NCBI GenBank assembly: GCA_022787425.1
Contig: JALFWB010000030.1
Location: forward strand, 1-39,268
Reading direction: 5' to 3'
DNA length: 39,268 nt
Source: Akkermansia sp.
Lineage (GTDB): Bacteria > Verrucomicrobiota > Verrucomicrobiia > Verrucomicrobiales > Akkermansiaceae
Every line of letters starts with the position of its first letter. The first letter of the stretch is position 1. Positions 8,291 through 16,745 of the stretch are shown one piece after another. Under the pieces are notes generated by a model, which saw nothing but the letters and a program-made list of their open reading frames with translations, was not told the origin of the DNA and ran no database searches. The translations under genes were made by a program, and so were the position numbers.

Positions 8291-9436
8291 ATGACAGAAG
8301 AACAAGACGCCAAGGAGGTCATTCAACTGGCCTATTTTGAGATCCCGAACAAACTGCAGCGCGTGCAGGACCCCGAGGACGCGAACCACGTGACCTTCAT
8401 CGCGGAGCCCGTGGAGACCGGTTTCGGCCACACGCTCGGCAACTCCCTGCGCCGCGTGCTGCTCAGCTCCCTGGAGGGCGCGGCCATCACCAGCGTGCGC
8501 ATCGCGGGTGCTCAGCATGAGTTCACCTCCCTGCCCGGCGTGGTAGAGGACGTCACGGAGATCATCCTGAACCTGAAGAAGGTTAAGTTCAAGCACCACG
8601 GTAAGGAAGCCCGCACGCTTTCCCTGCGCGTCAACAAGCAGGGCGTTGTGACAGCCGGGGACATCAAGGAAGACCACATCTACAGCGTGGTCAACAAGGA
8701 TCAGGTGATTTGCCACTTGGATCAAGACACGATTTTTGACTGCGAGTTCGAGGTGAACGTAGGCCGCGGCTTCCACACGGCAGACGAGAACAACGACCGC
8801 GAGCGCCCGATCGGCATCATCCCGATCGACTCCATCTTCTCCCCCGTCACGCGTGTGAAGTACGCCGTGGAGAACGCCCGCGTGGGCCAGATGACCGAGT
8901 TCGATAAACTGGTGCTGGATGTGTGGACGGACGGCCGTGTAAACCCGAACGATGCGATGCTGCAAGCAGCGGTGATTCTGCGCCACCACTTGGATGTCTT
9001 CATCGGCGGCAACGGCGACAGCGTGTCGATCGACACCGTCTCCGGCACAGGTCAGGACGCCAACACCGCCCAGTTGCGTCGCCTGCTGAACACCAGCGTG
9101 AACGAGATCGAGCTCTCTGTGCGCGCGGCGAACTGCCTGAACAACGCGAACATCACCACCGTGGGCCAGCTGGCTATGAAGACGGAGGCAGACATGCTCA
9201 AGTACCGCAACTTCGGTAAGAAGTCCCTCAACGAGATTAAAGACAAGCTCAACCAGCTCGGTCTTGCCCTCGGCATGAAGATCGACCCGAAGATGCTGGT
9301 GAACACCGCCGCCCCGGCTGCTCACCTGCGCGAGAACGCCGAGGAGACCCGCGCCTCCGACCTGCAGGCCCTCATTACGCAGAACATCGACTTCTACGGA
9401 GCCGATGCCGAGGATGAGGACGACTTCGACGAGTAA
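8291..9436 (+). CDS. rpoA: DNA-directed RNA polymerase subunit alpha
   Basis: 381 residues, against ~330 in most bacteria. The N-terminal domain carries the dimerisation signature GFGHTLGNSLRRVLLSSLEG. The C-terminal domain, about residues 270-330 (ELSVRAANCLNNANITTVGQL... YRNFGKKSLNEIKDKL), is the helix-hairpin-helix module that contacts UP elements and activators. After the usual end (LGLALGMKI) it continues ~50 residues into an acidic tail, DAEDEDDFDE. I chose the ATG at 8291 because the in-frame sequence upstream is not alpha-like and lies over the promoter. It is followed 39 bp later by rplQ. The usual rpsM-rpsK-rpsD neighbours are absent: the upstream gene is an unrelated divergent one. 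Confidence 0.97.
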   Translation: MTEEQDAKEVIQLAYFEIPNKLQRVQDPEDANHVTFIAEPVETGFGHTLGNSLRRVLLSSLEGAAITSVRIAGAQHEFTSLPGVVEDVTEIILNLKKVKFKHHGKEARTLSLRVNKQGVVTAGDIKEDHIYSVVNKDQVICHLDQDTIFDCEFEVNVGRGFHTADENNDRERPIGIIPIDSIFSPVTRVKYAVENARVGQMTEFDKLVLDVWTDGRVNPNDAMLQAAVILRHHLDVFIGGNGDSVSIDTVSGTGQDANTAQLRRLLNTSVNEIELSVRAANCLNNANITTVGQLAMKTEADMLKYRNFGKKSLNEIKDKLNQLGLALGMKIDPKMLVNTAAPAAHLRENAEETRASDLQALITQNIDFYGADAEDEDDFDE

Positions 9437-9475
9437 AGCATTTCCGAACAAAACAATAAAACATACTGAACGACC

Positions 9476-9958
9476 ATGAGACACGGAGTTAAAAAGGCCA
9501 AGCTGCAGCGCACGGCCTCCCACCGCAAGGCGCTTCTTGCCAACCAGGCATGCAGCCTCATCAGCAACGGACGCATCACCACCACGCTGGCTAAGGCCAA
9601 GGCCCTGCGCCCGTATGTGGAGAAGCTCATCACGCTGGGCAAGAACGGCAGCCTGCACGCCCGCCGCCAGGTGCTTGCCACCCTTCCCCAGCCCAAGGTT
9701 GTTGCCAAGCTCTTCAGCGTGGTGGCAGAGGCTACCAAGGATCGCCAAGGCGGTTACACCCGCATCGTGAAGCTCGGCCAGCGCAAGACGGACAGCGCGC
9801 CGATGGCCCTCATCGAGATCATCGACCTGCCCCAGCTGCAGGCCCCCGTTGCCCCGACCACAACGACCGGCAGCGGCTCCGGTGACACGACGACGACCAC
9901 CACGACCACGGAGGTGACTCCCGCGGCCGAGACCCCGTCCACAACCACGGAGGCCTAA
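9476..9958 (+). CDS. rplQ: 50S ribosomal protein L17 with Thr-rich tail
   Basis: 160 residues. The first ~120 are a complete L17 (MRHGVKKAKLQRTASHRKALL... TRIVKLGQRKTDSAPMALIEI), which sits near the peptide exit tunnel. The final ~38 residues are low complexity: TTTTGSGSGD, then a run of eight Thr, then Pro/Ala/Glu/Thr ending STTTEA. The tail has no counterpart in E. coli L17. Co-transcribed with rpoA; no SD is visible before the ATG. A strong terminator follows. Confidence 0.95.
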   Translation: MRHGVKKAKLQRTASHRKALLANQACSLISNGRITTTLAKAKALRPYVEKLITLGKNGSLHARRQVLATLPQPKVVAKLFSVVAEATKDRQGGYTRIVKLGQRKTDSAPMALIEIIDLPQLQAPVAPTTTTGSGSGDTTTTTTTTEVTPAAETPSTTTEA

Positions 9959-9980
9959 GCCACCGAACCAAATCTACCGA

Positions 9981-10016
9981 AACACCGTCGGGCAACAAAC
10001 AGCCCGGCGGTGTTTT
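9981..10016 (+). terminator. Intrinsic terminator of rpoA-rplQ
   Basis: Stem ACACCGTCGGGC (9982-9993)/GCCCGGCGGTGT (10002-10013) with one G-U pair and an 8-nt loop, followed by a short T run. Confidence 0.8.
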
Positions 10017-10037
10017 GACGTGTGGCGCGGGAAAGGA

Positions 10038-10066
10038 TTGACAGGGGGCACGCCCTGTGGTAGAGT
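10038..10066 (+). promoter_or_regulatory. Promoter of tyrS
   Basis: Perfect TTGACA (10038-10043), 17-bp spacer, TAGAGT (10061-10066). Confidence 0.7.
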
Positions 10067-10093
10067 GGTGGGCAAACAGACCACACGCGAGTG

Positions 10094-11320
10094 ATGACAT
10101 TATACGAAGACTTGGAATGGCGAGGGCTGATTAACCAGGTATCCAGCCCGGAACTGAAGGACAAGCTGAACGCCGGGGGGATGACCTTCTACATCGGCAC
10201 GGATCCGACGGCGGACAGCCTGCACTTGGGGCATTACTCCAGCTTCCTGATCACGCGGCGGTTGGCGGCAGCGGGGCACAAGCCGCTGCTGTTGGTGGGC
10301 ATGGCGACCGGTCTCATCGGCGATCCGCGCGGCACGGTGGAGCGCGAGCTAAAGCAGCGCGAGGAGGTGATGCGCAATTACGAGAGCCTCAAGAAGCAGG
10401 TGGAACAGCTCTTCGGCTTCGAGGTGGTCAACAATTATGACTGGATCGGCAAGATGACGGTCATCGACTACTTCCGCGAGTTCGGCAAGTACATCAACGT
10501 GGGCTACATGCTCACCAAGGACCATGTGCGCCGGCAGATGGAAAGCGGCATCTCCTACGCAGAGTTCTCATACATGCTCATCCAGGCCATCGACTTCAAG
10601 CACCTGCACGAGACCCGCGGCGCTGACCTGCAGGTAGCGGGCAGCGACCAGTGGGGCAACATCACCACCGGTATCGAGCTCATCCGCAAGACCACGGGGG
10701 ATGAGGTGTATGCCCTCACCATGCCGCTCGTGACGGACGCGCAGGGCAACAAGTTCGGCAAGAGCGAAGGGAATGCCCTGTGGCTGGACAAGGAGAAGAC
10801 GAGCAGCTACGAGCTCTACCAGTTCCTGCTGAACACGGACGACGCCTGCGTCATCAGCTACCTGAAACGCCTCACCTTCCTCACCCGCGAACAAATCGAG
10901 GCCTTGGAAGCCGAGCAGGCAGCCCACCCGGAGCAGCGCCCCGCCCAAAAGGCCTTGGCGCGCGAGATCATCACGGACCTGCACGGCAAGGACGAATACG
11001 AGCACGCCGTGGAAATCAGCGAAAAACTCTTTGCAGGCGACTACCGCAGCCTGTCCCTGCGGGACATTCTGGCCGGCATGAGTAAAGTGCCGCATGTCAC
11101 CCTGAAACCGGGCCCGCTGGCAGAGGTACTGACCGATGCCGGGGTGTGCTCCTCCCGACGCGAGGCGCGGCAATTCATCACCCAAGGGGCTATCTCCGTA
11201 AACGGCGAAGTCATCAAAGACGCCGCGCGAGAGCTGACGGCAGCCGATGCGCTGGAGGGGCGCGTGGTCATCATCCGCCGGGGCAAGAAGAAGTTTTACT
11301 TAGGGGAGCTGCAGGCATGA
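10094..11320 (+). CDS. tyrS: Tyrosyl-tRNA synthetase
   Basis: 408 residues, normal for the family. Class I catalytic signatures are present: HLGH at 44-47 (within GTDPTADSLHLGH) and the KFGKS loop. An S4-type RNA-binding domain occupies the last ~70 residues (SRREARQFITQGAISVNGEVI). The tyrosine/tRNA-specific core (SYMLIQAIDF, GSDQWGN) is intact. It charges tRNA-Tyr. A GTG lies directly before the chosen ATG (10091); the ATG is preferred. The stop codon overlaps the next gene's start (ATGA at 11317-11320). Confidence 0.97.
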   Translation: MTLYEDLEWRGLINQVSSPELKDKLNAGGMTFYIGTDPTADSLHLGHYSSFLITRRLAAAGHKPLLLVGMATGLIGDPRGTVERELKQREEVMRNYESLKKQVEQLFGFEVVNNYDWIGKMTVIDYFREFGKYINVGYMLTKDHVRRQMESGISYAEFSYMLIQAIDFKHLHETRGADLQVAGSDQWGNITTGIELIRKTTGDEVYALTMPLVTDAQGNKFGKSEGNALWLDKEKTSSYELYQFLLNTDDACVISYLKRLTFLTREQIEALEAEQAAHPEQRPAQKALAREIITDLHGKDEYEHAVEISEKLFAGDYRSLSLRDILAGMSKVPHVTLKPGPLAEVLTDAGVCSSRREARQFITQGAISVNGEVIKDAARELTAADALEGRVVIIRRGKKKFYLGELQA

Positions 11321-12099
11321 GGAAAGCCGCCCTGCTGCTGACGTCTGCGGTGCTGCTCCTCCCCACGGTGCAGGCGGAACCCGCTCCCGCGCCGGGACAG
11401 CCTGCGGCACAGGCCCCTGCCCGATCGGCGGAGGAAACCGCCACGCAGGTGAAGCGCCTGCTGCTGGGTCGCGACATTCGCACTGCGCTGGCGGCGGGAC
11501 GCACCACACCGGAGAACCTGCGGCAGTGCGCAGCGGAGGCCCGCGCAGCCGGACTGGACGAGCTGGCCGACTTGGCCGAGGGAGAGGCAGATGAGCACCG
11601 CTCCCGCCGCGAACGCCACGAACTGCGCCGGCAGTGGGAGCAGCGCGTTGCCGAGCTCGGGATCGATGAGCGGGACATCGCGCACTTTGTCCTCAGCGTA
11701 GGCCCGGAGGTGGCGACAGAGGTACTCGACCGCCTACCGTTGCGGGCTCTTTTCAACATACCGAGCGAGGCACAGTGCTCCGCCCCTGCCCTGCAACTGC
11801 AAGTACACAAGGCAGCCGGGGCCGTCCCGCAGTTGGTGAAGATATATGCAGGCATCCGCAGCCCGGAGACCGCAGAAGCAGCCCTGCCGGAACTCCAGCC
11901 GCCCTTCTGCGCCTTTATCTCCACCCAACCTCTGCGCCTGCTGGCCCCGGAACCCCTGCGGGAAGCCGTCTACGCGCAACATGCCGAACGCATCCGCGCG
12001 CTGCCCCTGCCGCAGCTTAATGAACAGCGGCAACGCCTGCAGGCAGCGGAGTACTACGGCAATGCCACCCTGCGTGCGCTGGATTGTCTGCTGCGCTGA
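11317..12099 (+). CDS. Secreted protein of unknown function, coupled to tyrS
   Basis: 260 residues. A signal peptide (MRKAALLLTSAVLLLPTVQA) is followed by an Ala/Pro-rich linker (to ~residue 37) and a mostly helical domain rich in Arg, Glu, Leu and Ala. No catalytic motif or named domain is recognised. The ATG overlaps the tyrS stop (ATGA), so translation is probably coupled. The pairing of an aminoacyl-tRNA synthetase with an exported protein makes no obvious functional sense and may only reflect shared transcription. It ends just before the tig promoter. Confidence 0.75.
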   Translation: MRKAALLLTSAVLLLPTVQAEPAPAPGQPAAQAPARSAEETATQVKRLLLGRDIRTALAAGRTTPENLRQCAAEARAAGLDELADLAEGEADEHRSRRERHELRRQWEQRVAELGIDERDIAHFVLSVGPEVATEVLDRLPLRALFNIPSEAQCSAPALQLQVHKAAGAVPQLVKIYAGIRSPETAEAALPELQPPFCAFISTQPLRLLAPEPLREAVYAQHAERIRALPLPQLNEQRQRLQAAEYYGNATLRALDCLLR

Positions 12100-12135
12100 A
12101 AACGCCATAAAAATGCGTCATGCGCTATTCTGCGC

Positions 12136-12164
12136 TTGCTTTTTACCGGCACATCACGTACAAT
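12136..12164 (+). promoter_or_regulatory. Promoter of tig
   Basis: TTGCTT (12136-12141), 17-bp spacer, TACAAT (12159-12164). Confidence 0.65.
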
Positions 12165-12206
12165 GCTTCGGCAGCTTTTACCGCAAATTTCTAACACACA
12201 TTCAAG

Positions 12207-13568
12207 ATGAATATCACCATCAACAAGACCAGCGATTGCGAGGCACAGGTTACCGCAACGGTCCCGGCCGATGTCGTAAGCGAGAAGAAGAACCGCATCC
12301 TTGCGGCCATCACCCGGAGCGTCCGCATACCGGGTTTCCGCCCCGGTAAGACCCCCACTTCCGTTGTAGCCAAGCGCTATGCCGAGGAGCTGCAAGCCGA
12401 GTTGGAGCAGGACCTGAGCCAGGATCTGCAGAACGAGGTGGCCACTCAGCACACCGAGCTGACCGTGATGGAGTACAGCGAAATCAGCTTTGAGAAACAG
12501 GACGACGGCTCTTACACCCTGAGCACCACCGCCACCGTCATCCCCGAGTTCGAGCTGCCGGAGTACAAGGGGCTGGCGGTTACCCTGCCCGCCGTCAAAG
12601 TGACGGACGAGGAGGTGGACAAGGCCCTGCAGAACGTGGCCGATGCGCGCGCCGAGTTCGTGACGGTGGAGCGTGCCGCCGCCAAGGGTGACCTGCTGAA
12701 GCTTGACTTCACCACCGAGGTCGAGGGACAGAAGCCCTCCGACTTCTGCGGCGAGCCCGTCGGCATCATGGACGGTCGGGAGGGTTACACCCTTTCCACC
12801 GCAGACAACGCCTTCATCCCCGGTTGGTCGGACGGCCTTATCGGCTTGGCTGCCGGCGAGACCAAGGAGCTCGTGCTCACCATGCCGGAGGACTTCGTCT
12901 ACGACAAGCTGGCCGGTAAGGAGATGACCTTCCGCTGCAAGGTTACCGAGGTACAGGAGCGCCGTGTGCCGGAGGTGAACGAGGAACTCTTCGCCGAGAT
13001 GCTGCCCGGTAAGAACATGGACGAGATCCGCACCATCGTCCGTGAGAACCTTCAGCACCGCAAGGAGCAGGAGAACGAGGAGGCCAAGGCCGACCAAGTG
13101 ACGGAGCAGCTGGCAGACAAGCTCTCCTATGCCCTGCCGCAGAAGATGATCGACACAGAGAACAACAATACCGTTCGCCGCAAGATGCAGGAGGCCCTGC
13201 AGAAGGGTGAATACGCCGCTCTCAAGGACGTTGATGCGTTCCGCCAAAACTGCCTCCCGGAGACGGAGCGCAACCTGCGCGTCTACTTCGCCCTGCAGAA
13301 GATCGCCGGCATCGAGCATGTGACCGCTACGGACGATGAGCTCATCCGTGCCGTTGCTTCCCTGGCCGAGCAGGAGGGCGAGAAAAACCTCCGCAAGTAC
13401 ATTCAGAAGCTGCAGCGCGCCAACCGCCTCACCGGTATCCGCATGTCCATCGTCACCTCCAAGGTGCTGGACCTGCTGGTGCGCAATGCCAAGGTGACCT
13501 ACACGGGCGCTGAGGAAGCCCCCGCCGCTGCAGAGGTTCCCGCCGAGGCTCCCGCAGAGCAGGCCTGA
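12207..13568 (+). CDS. tig: Trigger factor (ribosome-associated chaperone, PPIase)
   Basis: 453 residues. The N-terminal domain binds the ribosome near L23 through the GFRPGKTP signature loop (residues ~46-53). An FKBP-type prolyl isomerase domain follows at about 155-240 (KGDLLKLDFTTEVEG... AFIPGWSDGLIGL). A long helical C-terminal chaperone domain runs to ~430, and the end is an Ala/Pro/Glu-rich tail (EEAPAAAEVPAEAPAEQA). It holds nascent chains as they leave the ribosome. It is transcribed alone here; in many bacteria it is followed by clpP-clpX, which is not the case in this window. Confidence 0.95.
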   Translation: MNITINKTSDCEAQVTATVPADVVSEKKNRILAAITRSVRIPGFRPGKTPTSVVAKRYAEELQAELEQDLSQDLQNEVATQHTELTVMEYSEISFEKQDDGSYTLSTTATVIPEFELPEYKGLAVTLPAVKVTDEEVDKALQNVADARAEFVTVERAAAKGDLLKLDFTTEVEGQKPSDFCGEPVGIMDGREGYTLSTADNAFIPGWSDGLIGLAAGETKELVLTMPEDFVYDKLAGKEMTFRCKVTEVQERRVPEVNEELFAEMLPGKNMDEIRTIVRENLQHRKEQENEEAKADQVTEQLADKLSYALPQKMIDTENNNTVRRKMQEALQKGEYAALKDVDAFRQNCLPETERNLRVYFALQKIAGIEHVTATDDELIRAVASLAEQEGEKNLRKYIQKLQRANRLTGIRMSIVTSKVLDLLVRNAKVTYTGAEEAPAAAEVPAEAPAEQA

Positions 13569-13594
13569 CGCCCCGCAAGCACAGGCTTTTCGCA

Positions 13595-13628
13595 GGGGGC
13601 AGTTCTCCGCACCGCGGGGGCTGCCCCC
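13595..13628 (+). terminator. Probable terminator of tig
   Basis: Stem GGGGGCAG/CTGCCCCC with an 18-nt GC-rich loop, followed by TTCCCCC. The T-tract is poor, so termination may be partial. Confidence 0.5.
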
Positions 13629-13665
13629 TTCCCCCAACGAAACGCCCCCGCTGCGTATATTTTGC

Positions 13666-13694
13666 TTGCCAAATGCTCAAAGCGGGGCTAGAAT
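13666..13694 (+). promoter_or_regulatory. Promoter of the aminotransferase gene
   Basis: TTGCCA (13666-13671), 17-bp spacer, TAGAAT (13689-13694). Confidence 0.65.
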
Positions 13695-13757
13695 AGGGGC
13701 GCGGGCGCAAGTGCGCGCGAACCCCGCATCTTTTAACATCGACAGTTTACCGACACA

Positions 13758-14930
13758 ATGGACTCAAACTTTATATCGGACTACATTTCGGCCCTTCAGC
13801 CCTCGCTCACTCTCGCCGTTACCAACCGCGCCAAGGAGATGAAGGCCGCAGGTGAGCAGGTTTTCGGCCTCGCAGGCGGTGAGCCGGACAAGGATACGCC
13901 GGAGAACATCAAGCAGGCGGCCATCCGCGCGCTCAACGAGGGCAAGACCAAGTACACGCCCTCCGTGGGTCTCCCCGCCCTCCGCCAGGCCATCAGCGAC
14001 AAGCTGAAGCGCGACAACGGGCTGGACTACGACATCGACCAGATCTGCGTGACTGCCGGTGCCAAGCCCGCCGTCTACCAAGCACTGCGCGCTGTCCTCA
14101 ACCCCGGGGACGAGGTCATCATCCCCTCCCCCTACTGGGTGAGCTACCCCTCCATGGTACAGATCTGCGGCGGCACCCCCGTGTTCGTGGAGACGAAGGC
14201 CGAGAACGGCTGGAAGATTACCGCCGAGGAGTTCGAGGCAGCCATGACCCCGCGCACCAAAATGATCATCCTCACCACCCCGCACAACCCCACGGGTGCC
14301 GTCTACTCCAAGGAGGAGCTGCTCGCCATCGGCGAGGTCGCGCTGGAGGAGGACATCCTCATCATCGCGGATGAAATCTACGAGCACCTCATCTATGATG
14401 GTCAGAAGCACGTCTCCATGGCTTCCCTCAGCCCGGAGCTCTACAACATCACCATCACCATCAACGGCTTCTCCAAGGGCTACGCCATGACCGGCTGGCG
14501 CCTCGGTTATTCCGCCGCTCCCAAGAACATCGCTAAGTACATCAAGCTCATTCAGGACCACACCGCCTCCAACACCACCACCTTTGCCCAATATGGTGCC
14601 ATCGAGGCCCTCACCGGTGACCAGAGCTTCATCGATGACCTGCGGGAGGAGTACGACTTCCGCCGTAACTACGTCTACGACCGCCTTTCCAAGATGCCCA
14701 AGGTCAAGGTCGTCAAGCCGCAGGGTGCTTTCTACTTCTTCCTGGACCTCTCCGAGCTCGGCATGGGCTCCGTTGAGCTCTGCAACAAGCTTCTGGAGCG
14801 CTACAAGGTTGCGGCCGTCCCCGGCATCGCTTTCGGCAACGACCACGCCATCCGCATCTCCTACTGCACCTCGCTGGACATCCTCAAGGAGGGTCTCGAC
14901 CGCCTCGAGGAGTTCTGCAAGAAGTGCTGA
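13758..14930 (+). CDS. aspC: Class I PLP-dependent aminotransferase, aspartate aminotransferase type
   Basis: 390 residues, typical length. Fold-type I features are all present: GGEPDKDTP near the N-terminus, NPTGAVYSKEEL, DEIYEHLIYDG, and the PLP lysine in GFSKGYAMTGWRLGY (K240). The arrangement matches subgroup Ib aspartate aminotransferases (Thermus/Bacillus type), which exchange amino groups between aspartate/oxaloacetate and glutamate/2-oxoglutarate. Substrate choice cannot be proven by reading, so another amino acid is possible. It has its own promoter and a strong terminator (14942-14970). Confidence 0.88.
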   Translation: MDSNFISDYISALQPSLTLAVTNRAKEMKAAGEQVFGLAGGEPDKDTPENIKQAAIRALNEGKTKYTPSVGLPALRQAISDKLKRDNGLDYDIDQICVTAGAKPAVYQALRAVLNPGDEVIIPSPYWVSYPSMVQICGGTPVFVETKAENGWKITAEEFEAAMTPRTKMIILTTPHNPTGAVYSKEELLAIGEVALEEDILIIADEIYEHLIYDGQKHVSMASLSPELYNITITINGFSKGYAMTGWRLGYSAAPKNIAKYIKLIQDHTASNTTTFAQYGAIEALTGDQSFIDDLREEYDFRRNYVYDRLSKMPKVKVVKPQGAFYFFLDLSELGMGSVELCNKLLERYKVAAVPGIAFGNDHAIRISYCTSLDILKEGLDRLEEFCKKC

Positions 14931-14941
14931 CCTCCTCCCCT

Positions 14942-14970
14942 CTGTCCCCGGCCTCACCCGCCGGGGACAG
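14942..14970 (+). terminator. Terminator of the aminotransferase gene
   Basis: Perfect 11-bp stem CTGTCCCCGGC/GCCGGGGACAG with a 7-nt loop, 12 bp after the stop. The T-tract is weak (GGGTATA). Confidence 0.65.
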
Positions 14971-15055
14971 GGGTATACCCTAAGCTCCGCATCCCCGCTA
15001 CCCCGTTGAAGCGCGACAGCATAGAATGCCCCCCCTCAACCCTGCATCCGGAAGA

Positions 15056-16093
15056 ATGAAAAACGGCATCATACGCAATCTCGTGAAGGCGGTCATGCTT
15101 TTCATCGGTAACTGTGTCGCTCCCCTTATGGCCGAAGAGTCCCCCCATGAATCGTGTGCTCCTGCGGAGCATGCGAGCGTCAGGATGACGGACAGCAAGG
15201 GGGCCGGTCTCGAACTTCGGGGCACAGTGCGCCTCGGGGACCAAGAGGGGGCTCTGCATTTCGCCGCCGTTCCCGAGCAGAAGGAGTCCCTGCGAGAGTG
15301 GACGCAGGAGCGCATCGGTCAGCGCGTGATGGTCGGGATTACCTTGGAGGACGGGCGCACGGAGGATGTAATTGTGCCGATCATCGCCGCCCTTCCGGGT
15401 GAGTTTCAGCTGGGGGGAGTGTCTCTTGCCTCCCCGAATGAGCAAGAAATACCCCTGGAAGATATGCCATGGCTGTACAACGAGGCAGAGAAGGGCGATG
15501 CCGAGGCTCAACTGCTGATGGGTAATTGTTTCTGCATCGGCCGGAATGTCCCGAAATCCCTTGAAAAAGCCGTGACATGGTGGCGCAAGGCGGCCAAACA
15601 GGGAGCCTCGGAGGCGATGTACAACCTGGGTTGTGCTTATTCCCTCGGCGAAGGTGTACCACAGAGTGATGACGAAGCCTATCAGTGGTGGCGCAGGGGA
15701 GCAGAAGCGGGCGATGTCCGCTCACAAACGGCACTGGGGGATTGTTATCGCGATGGGATGGGTGTATCGCCCTCTGAAGCCGAGGCCCTGAAGTGGTGGC
15801 GCAAAGCGGCAGAGCAGAACTTTCCGGAAGCTCAATATAATCTGGCCTATTGCTATGCAGAGGGCATCGGGGTCGAGCAATCATACGAAGATGCCGTCTT
15901 GTGGTTCAGCAGGGCCGCAGCGCAGGGGGATGAGATGGCCATGTACAGCTTGGCTCATTTTTATGAGCAGGGATTGGGGGTGGAAAAAGACCCGGAGTGG
16001 GCAATACTCCTGTACTTAAACGCAGCAACGAGGGGCTACCGGCCCGCGCAGGAAGTTCTGGAAGAACGGGGGCTGTGGAAGCAGGAGGAATGA
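15056..16093 (+). CDS. Secreted Sel1-like repeat protein
   Basis: 345 residues from the ATG at 15056, preceded by GGAAGA. Residues 1-26 look like a signal peptide (MKNGIIRNLVKAV..., ending PLMA). Residues ~50-135 form an unrecognised small domain. From ~140 to the end there are about five Sel1-type tetratricopeptide-like repeats of ~36 residues (A..G...AQ..LG.CY..G.GV..S...A..WWRKAAEQ). Such repeats build alpha-solenoids for protein-protein contacts, and in bacteria they often serve in envelope scaffolding, signalling or host interaction. The partner is unknown. A -10-like TAGAAT lies at 15022 but has no good -35. Confidence 0.85.
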   Translation: MKNGIIRNLVKAVMLFIGNCVAPLMAEESPHESCAPAEHASVRMTDSKGAGLELRGTVRLGDQEGALHFAAVPEQKESLREWTQERIGQRVMVGITLEDGRTEDVIVPIIAALPGEFQLGGVSLASPNEQEIPLEDMPWLYNEAEKGDAEAQLLMGNCFCIGRNVPKSLEKAVTWWRKAAKQGASEAMYNLGCAYSLGEGVPQSDDEAYQWWRRGAEAGDVRSQTALGDCYRDGMGVSPSEAEALKWWRKAAEQNFPEAQYNLAYCYAEGIGVEQSYEDAVLWFSRAAAQGDEMAMYSLAHFYEQGLGVEKDPEWAILLYLNAATRGYRPAQEVLEERGLWKQEE

Positions 16094-16360
16094 CCGCTTC
16101 TCGGAGAGCACGCTTGTCAGGATACAAGAGGGTGAAAATGTGCTCCGTTGATGCAGCAATTTGATGACACAGAGGCCCTCGGCAATGCCGGGTGCCTCAT
16201 GCTCATCGGGCAAGGCGCTCCATGGCCTACGCGCGGCGGGAGAGTTGACTTCCGAGTCGTCGTAGCAGCAAGCTGCCGGAAACGGATGGGTGTGCCCGCC
16301 TGCGTGCAGATGACATGCCGCCGAGGTGTTTTTTGATGTTTGAGGAAGTTTTGTAAAAAA
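16094..16360. other. Gene-free spacer before the toxin-antitoxin locus
   Basis: About 270 bp of mixed composition between the Sel1 gene and the toxin promoter. I see no convincing gene, hairpin terminator or repeat in it. Confidence 0.5.
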
Positions 16361-16392
16361 AGGCTTGCTTTTTTTAAGCAAGCCTTTATAAT
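16361..16392 (+). promoter_or_regulatory. Toxin-antitoxin promoter with embedded operator-like inverted repeat
   Basis: TTGCTT (16365-16370), 16-bp spacer, perfect TATAAT (16387-16392). A perfect 10-bp inverted repeat, AGGCTTGCTT/AAGCAAGCCT with a TTTTT centre (16361-16385), covers the -35 and spacer. This is the expected placement for an autoregulatory antitoxin operator. The RNA would start only ~4 nt before the toxin ATG. Confidence 0.65.
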
Positions 16393-16402
16393 GGATCTAT
16401 CA

Positions 16403-16741
16403 ATGAAAGTACTGGCAAAGAACAATAGGATGGAAAAGATCATGAAAACAGAAAGCGCACTCATCAGGGAGTACGGACGAGACTCCGCGAGAAAGATCAT
16501 GCAGAGGATAGCAGAATTAAAGAATGCAGAAAATTTATATGAAGTAGCGAGTCTCAGGTACACGGGTCTGCACCTGCTCTGCCAAGACAGGAAAGGACAA
16601 TGGGCATTGAAGCTCAATGCGAACAGAAGAATGACCATTACAGCATATGAGACGCAGGAAGGAGATGAATTAAGCGGTAATGAATATCTGAAAAGCATCA
16701 AGACAGTAATCATAGAAGAACTTTGTATTGACTATCATTAA
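16403..16741 (+). CDS. higB: HigB/RelE-superfamily toxin
   Basis: 112 residues from the ATG at 16403. The layout is that of HigB-type mRNA interferases: an N-terminal helical part, then LYEVASLRYTGLHLLCQDRKGQWALKLNANRRMTITAY. This corresponds to the family pattern in which 'LKG.R.G.WSI.v...WRI.F' carries the basic active-site strand. Toxins of this family cleave mRNA in the ribosomal A site. A longer reading back to 16340 would include promoter sequence, so it is rejected; an internal ATG at 16430 is a possible alternative. The stop codon lies 4 nt before the antitoxin ATG. Toxin-first gene order is typical of higBA. Confidence 0.75.
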   Translation: MKVLAKNNRMEKIMKTESALIREYGRDSARKIMQRIAELKNAENLYEVASLRYTGLHLLCQDRKGQWALKLNANRRMTITAYETQEGDELSGNEYLKSIKTVIIEELCIDYH

Positions 16742-16745
16742 ATCT

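Noticed and set aside
8273..9748. Long minus-strand frame opposite rpoA-rplQ
   Set aside because: It spans two certain plus-strand genes; composition is Val/Leu/His-rich antisense noise.
12054..13637. Long minus-strand frame opposite tig
   Set aside because: Antisense shadow of trigger factor; no motif.
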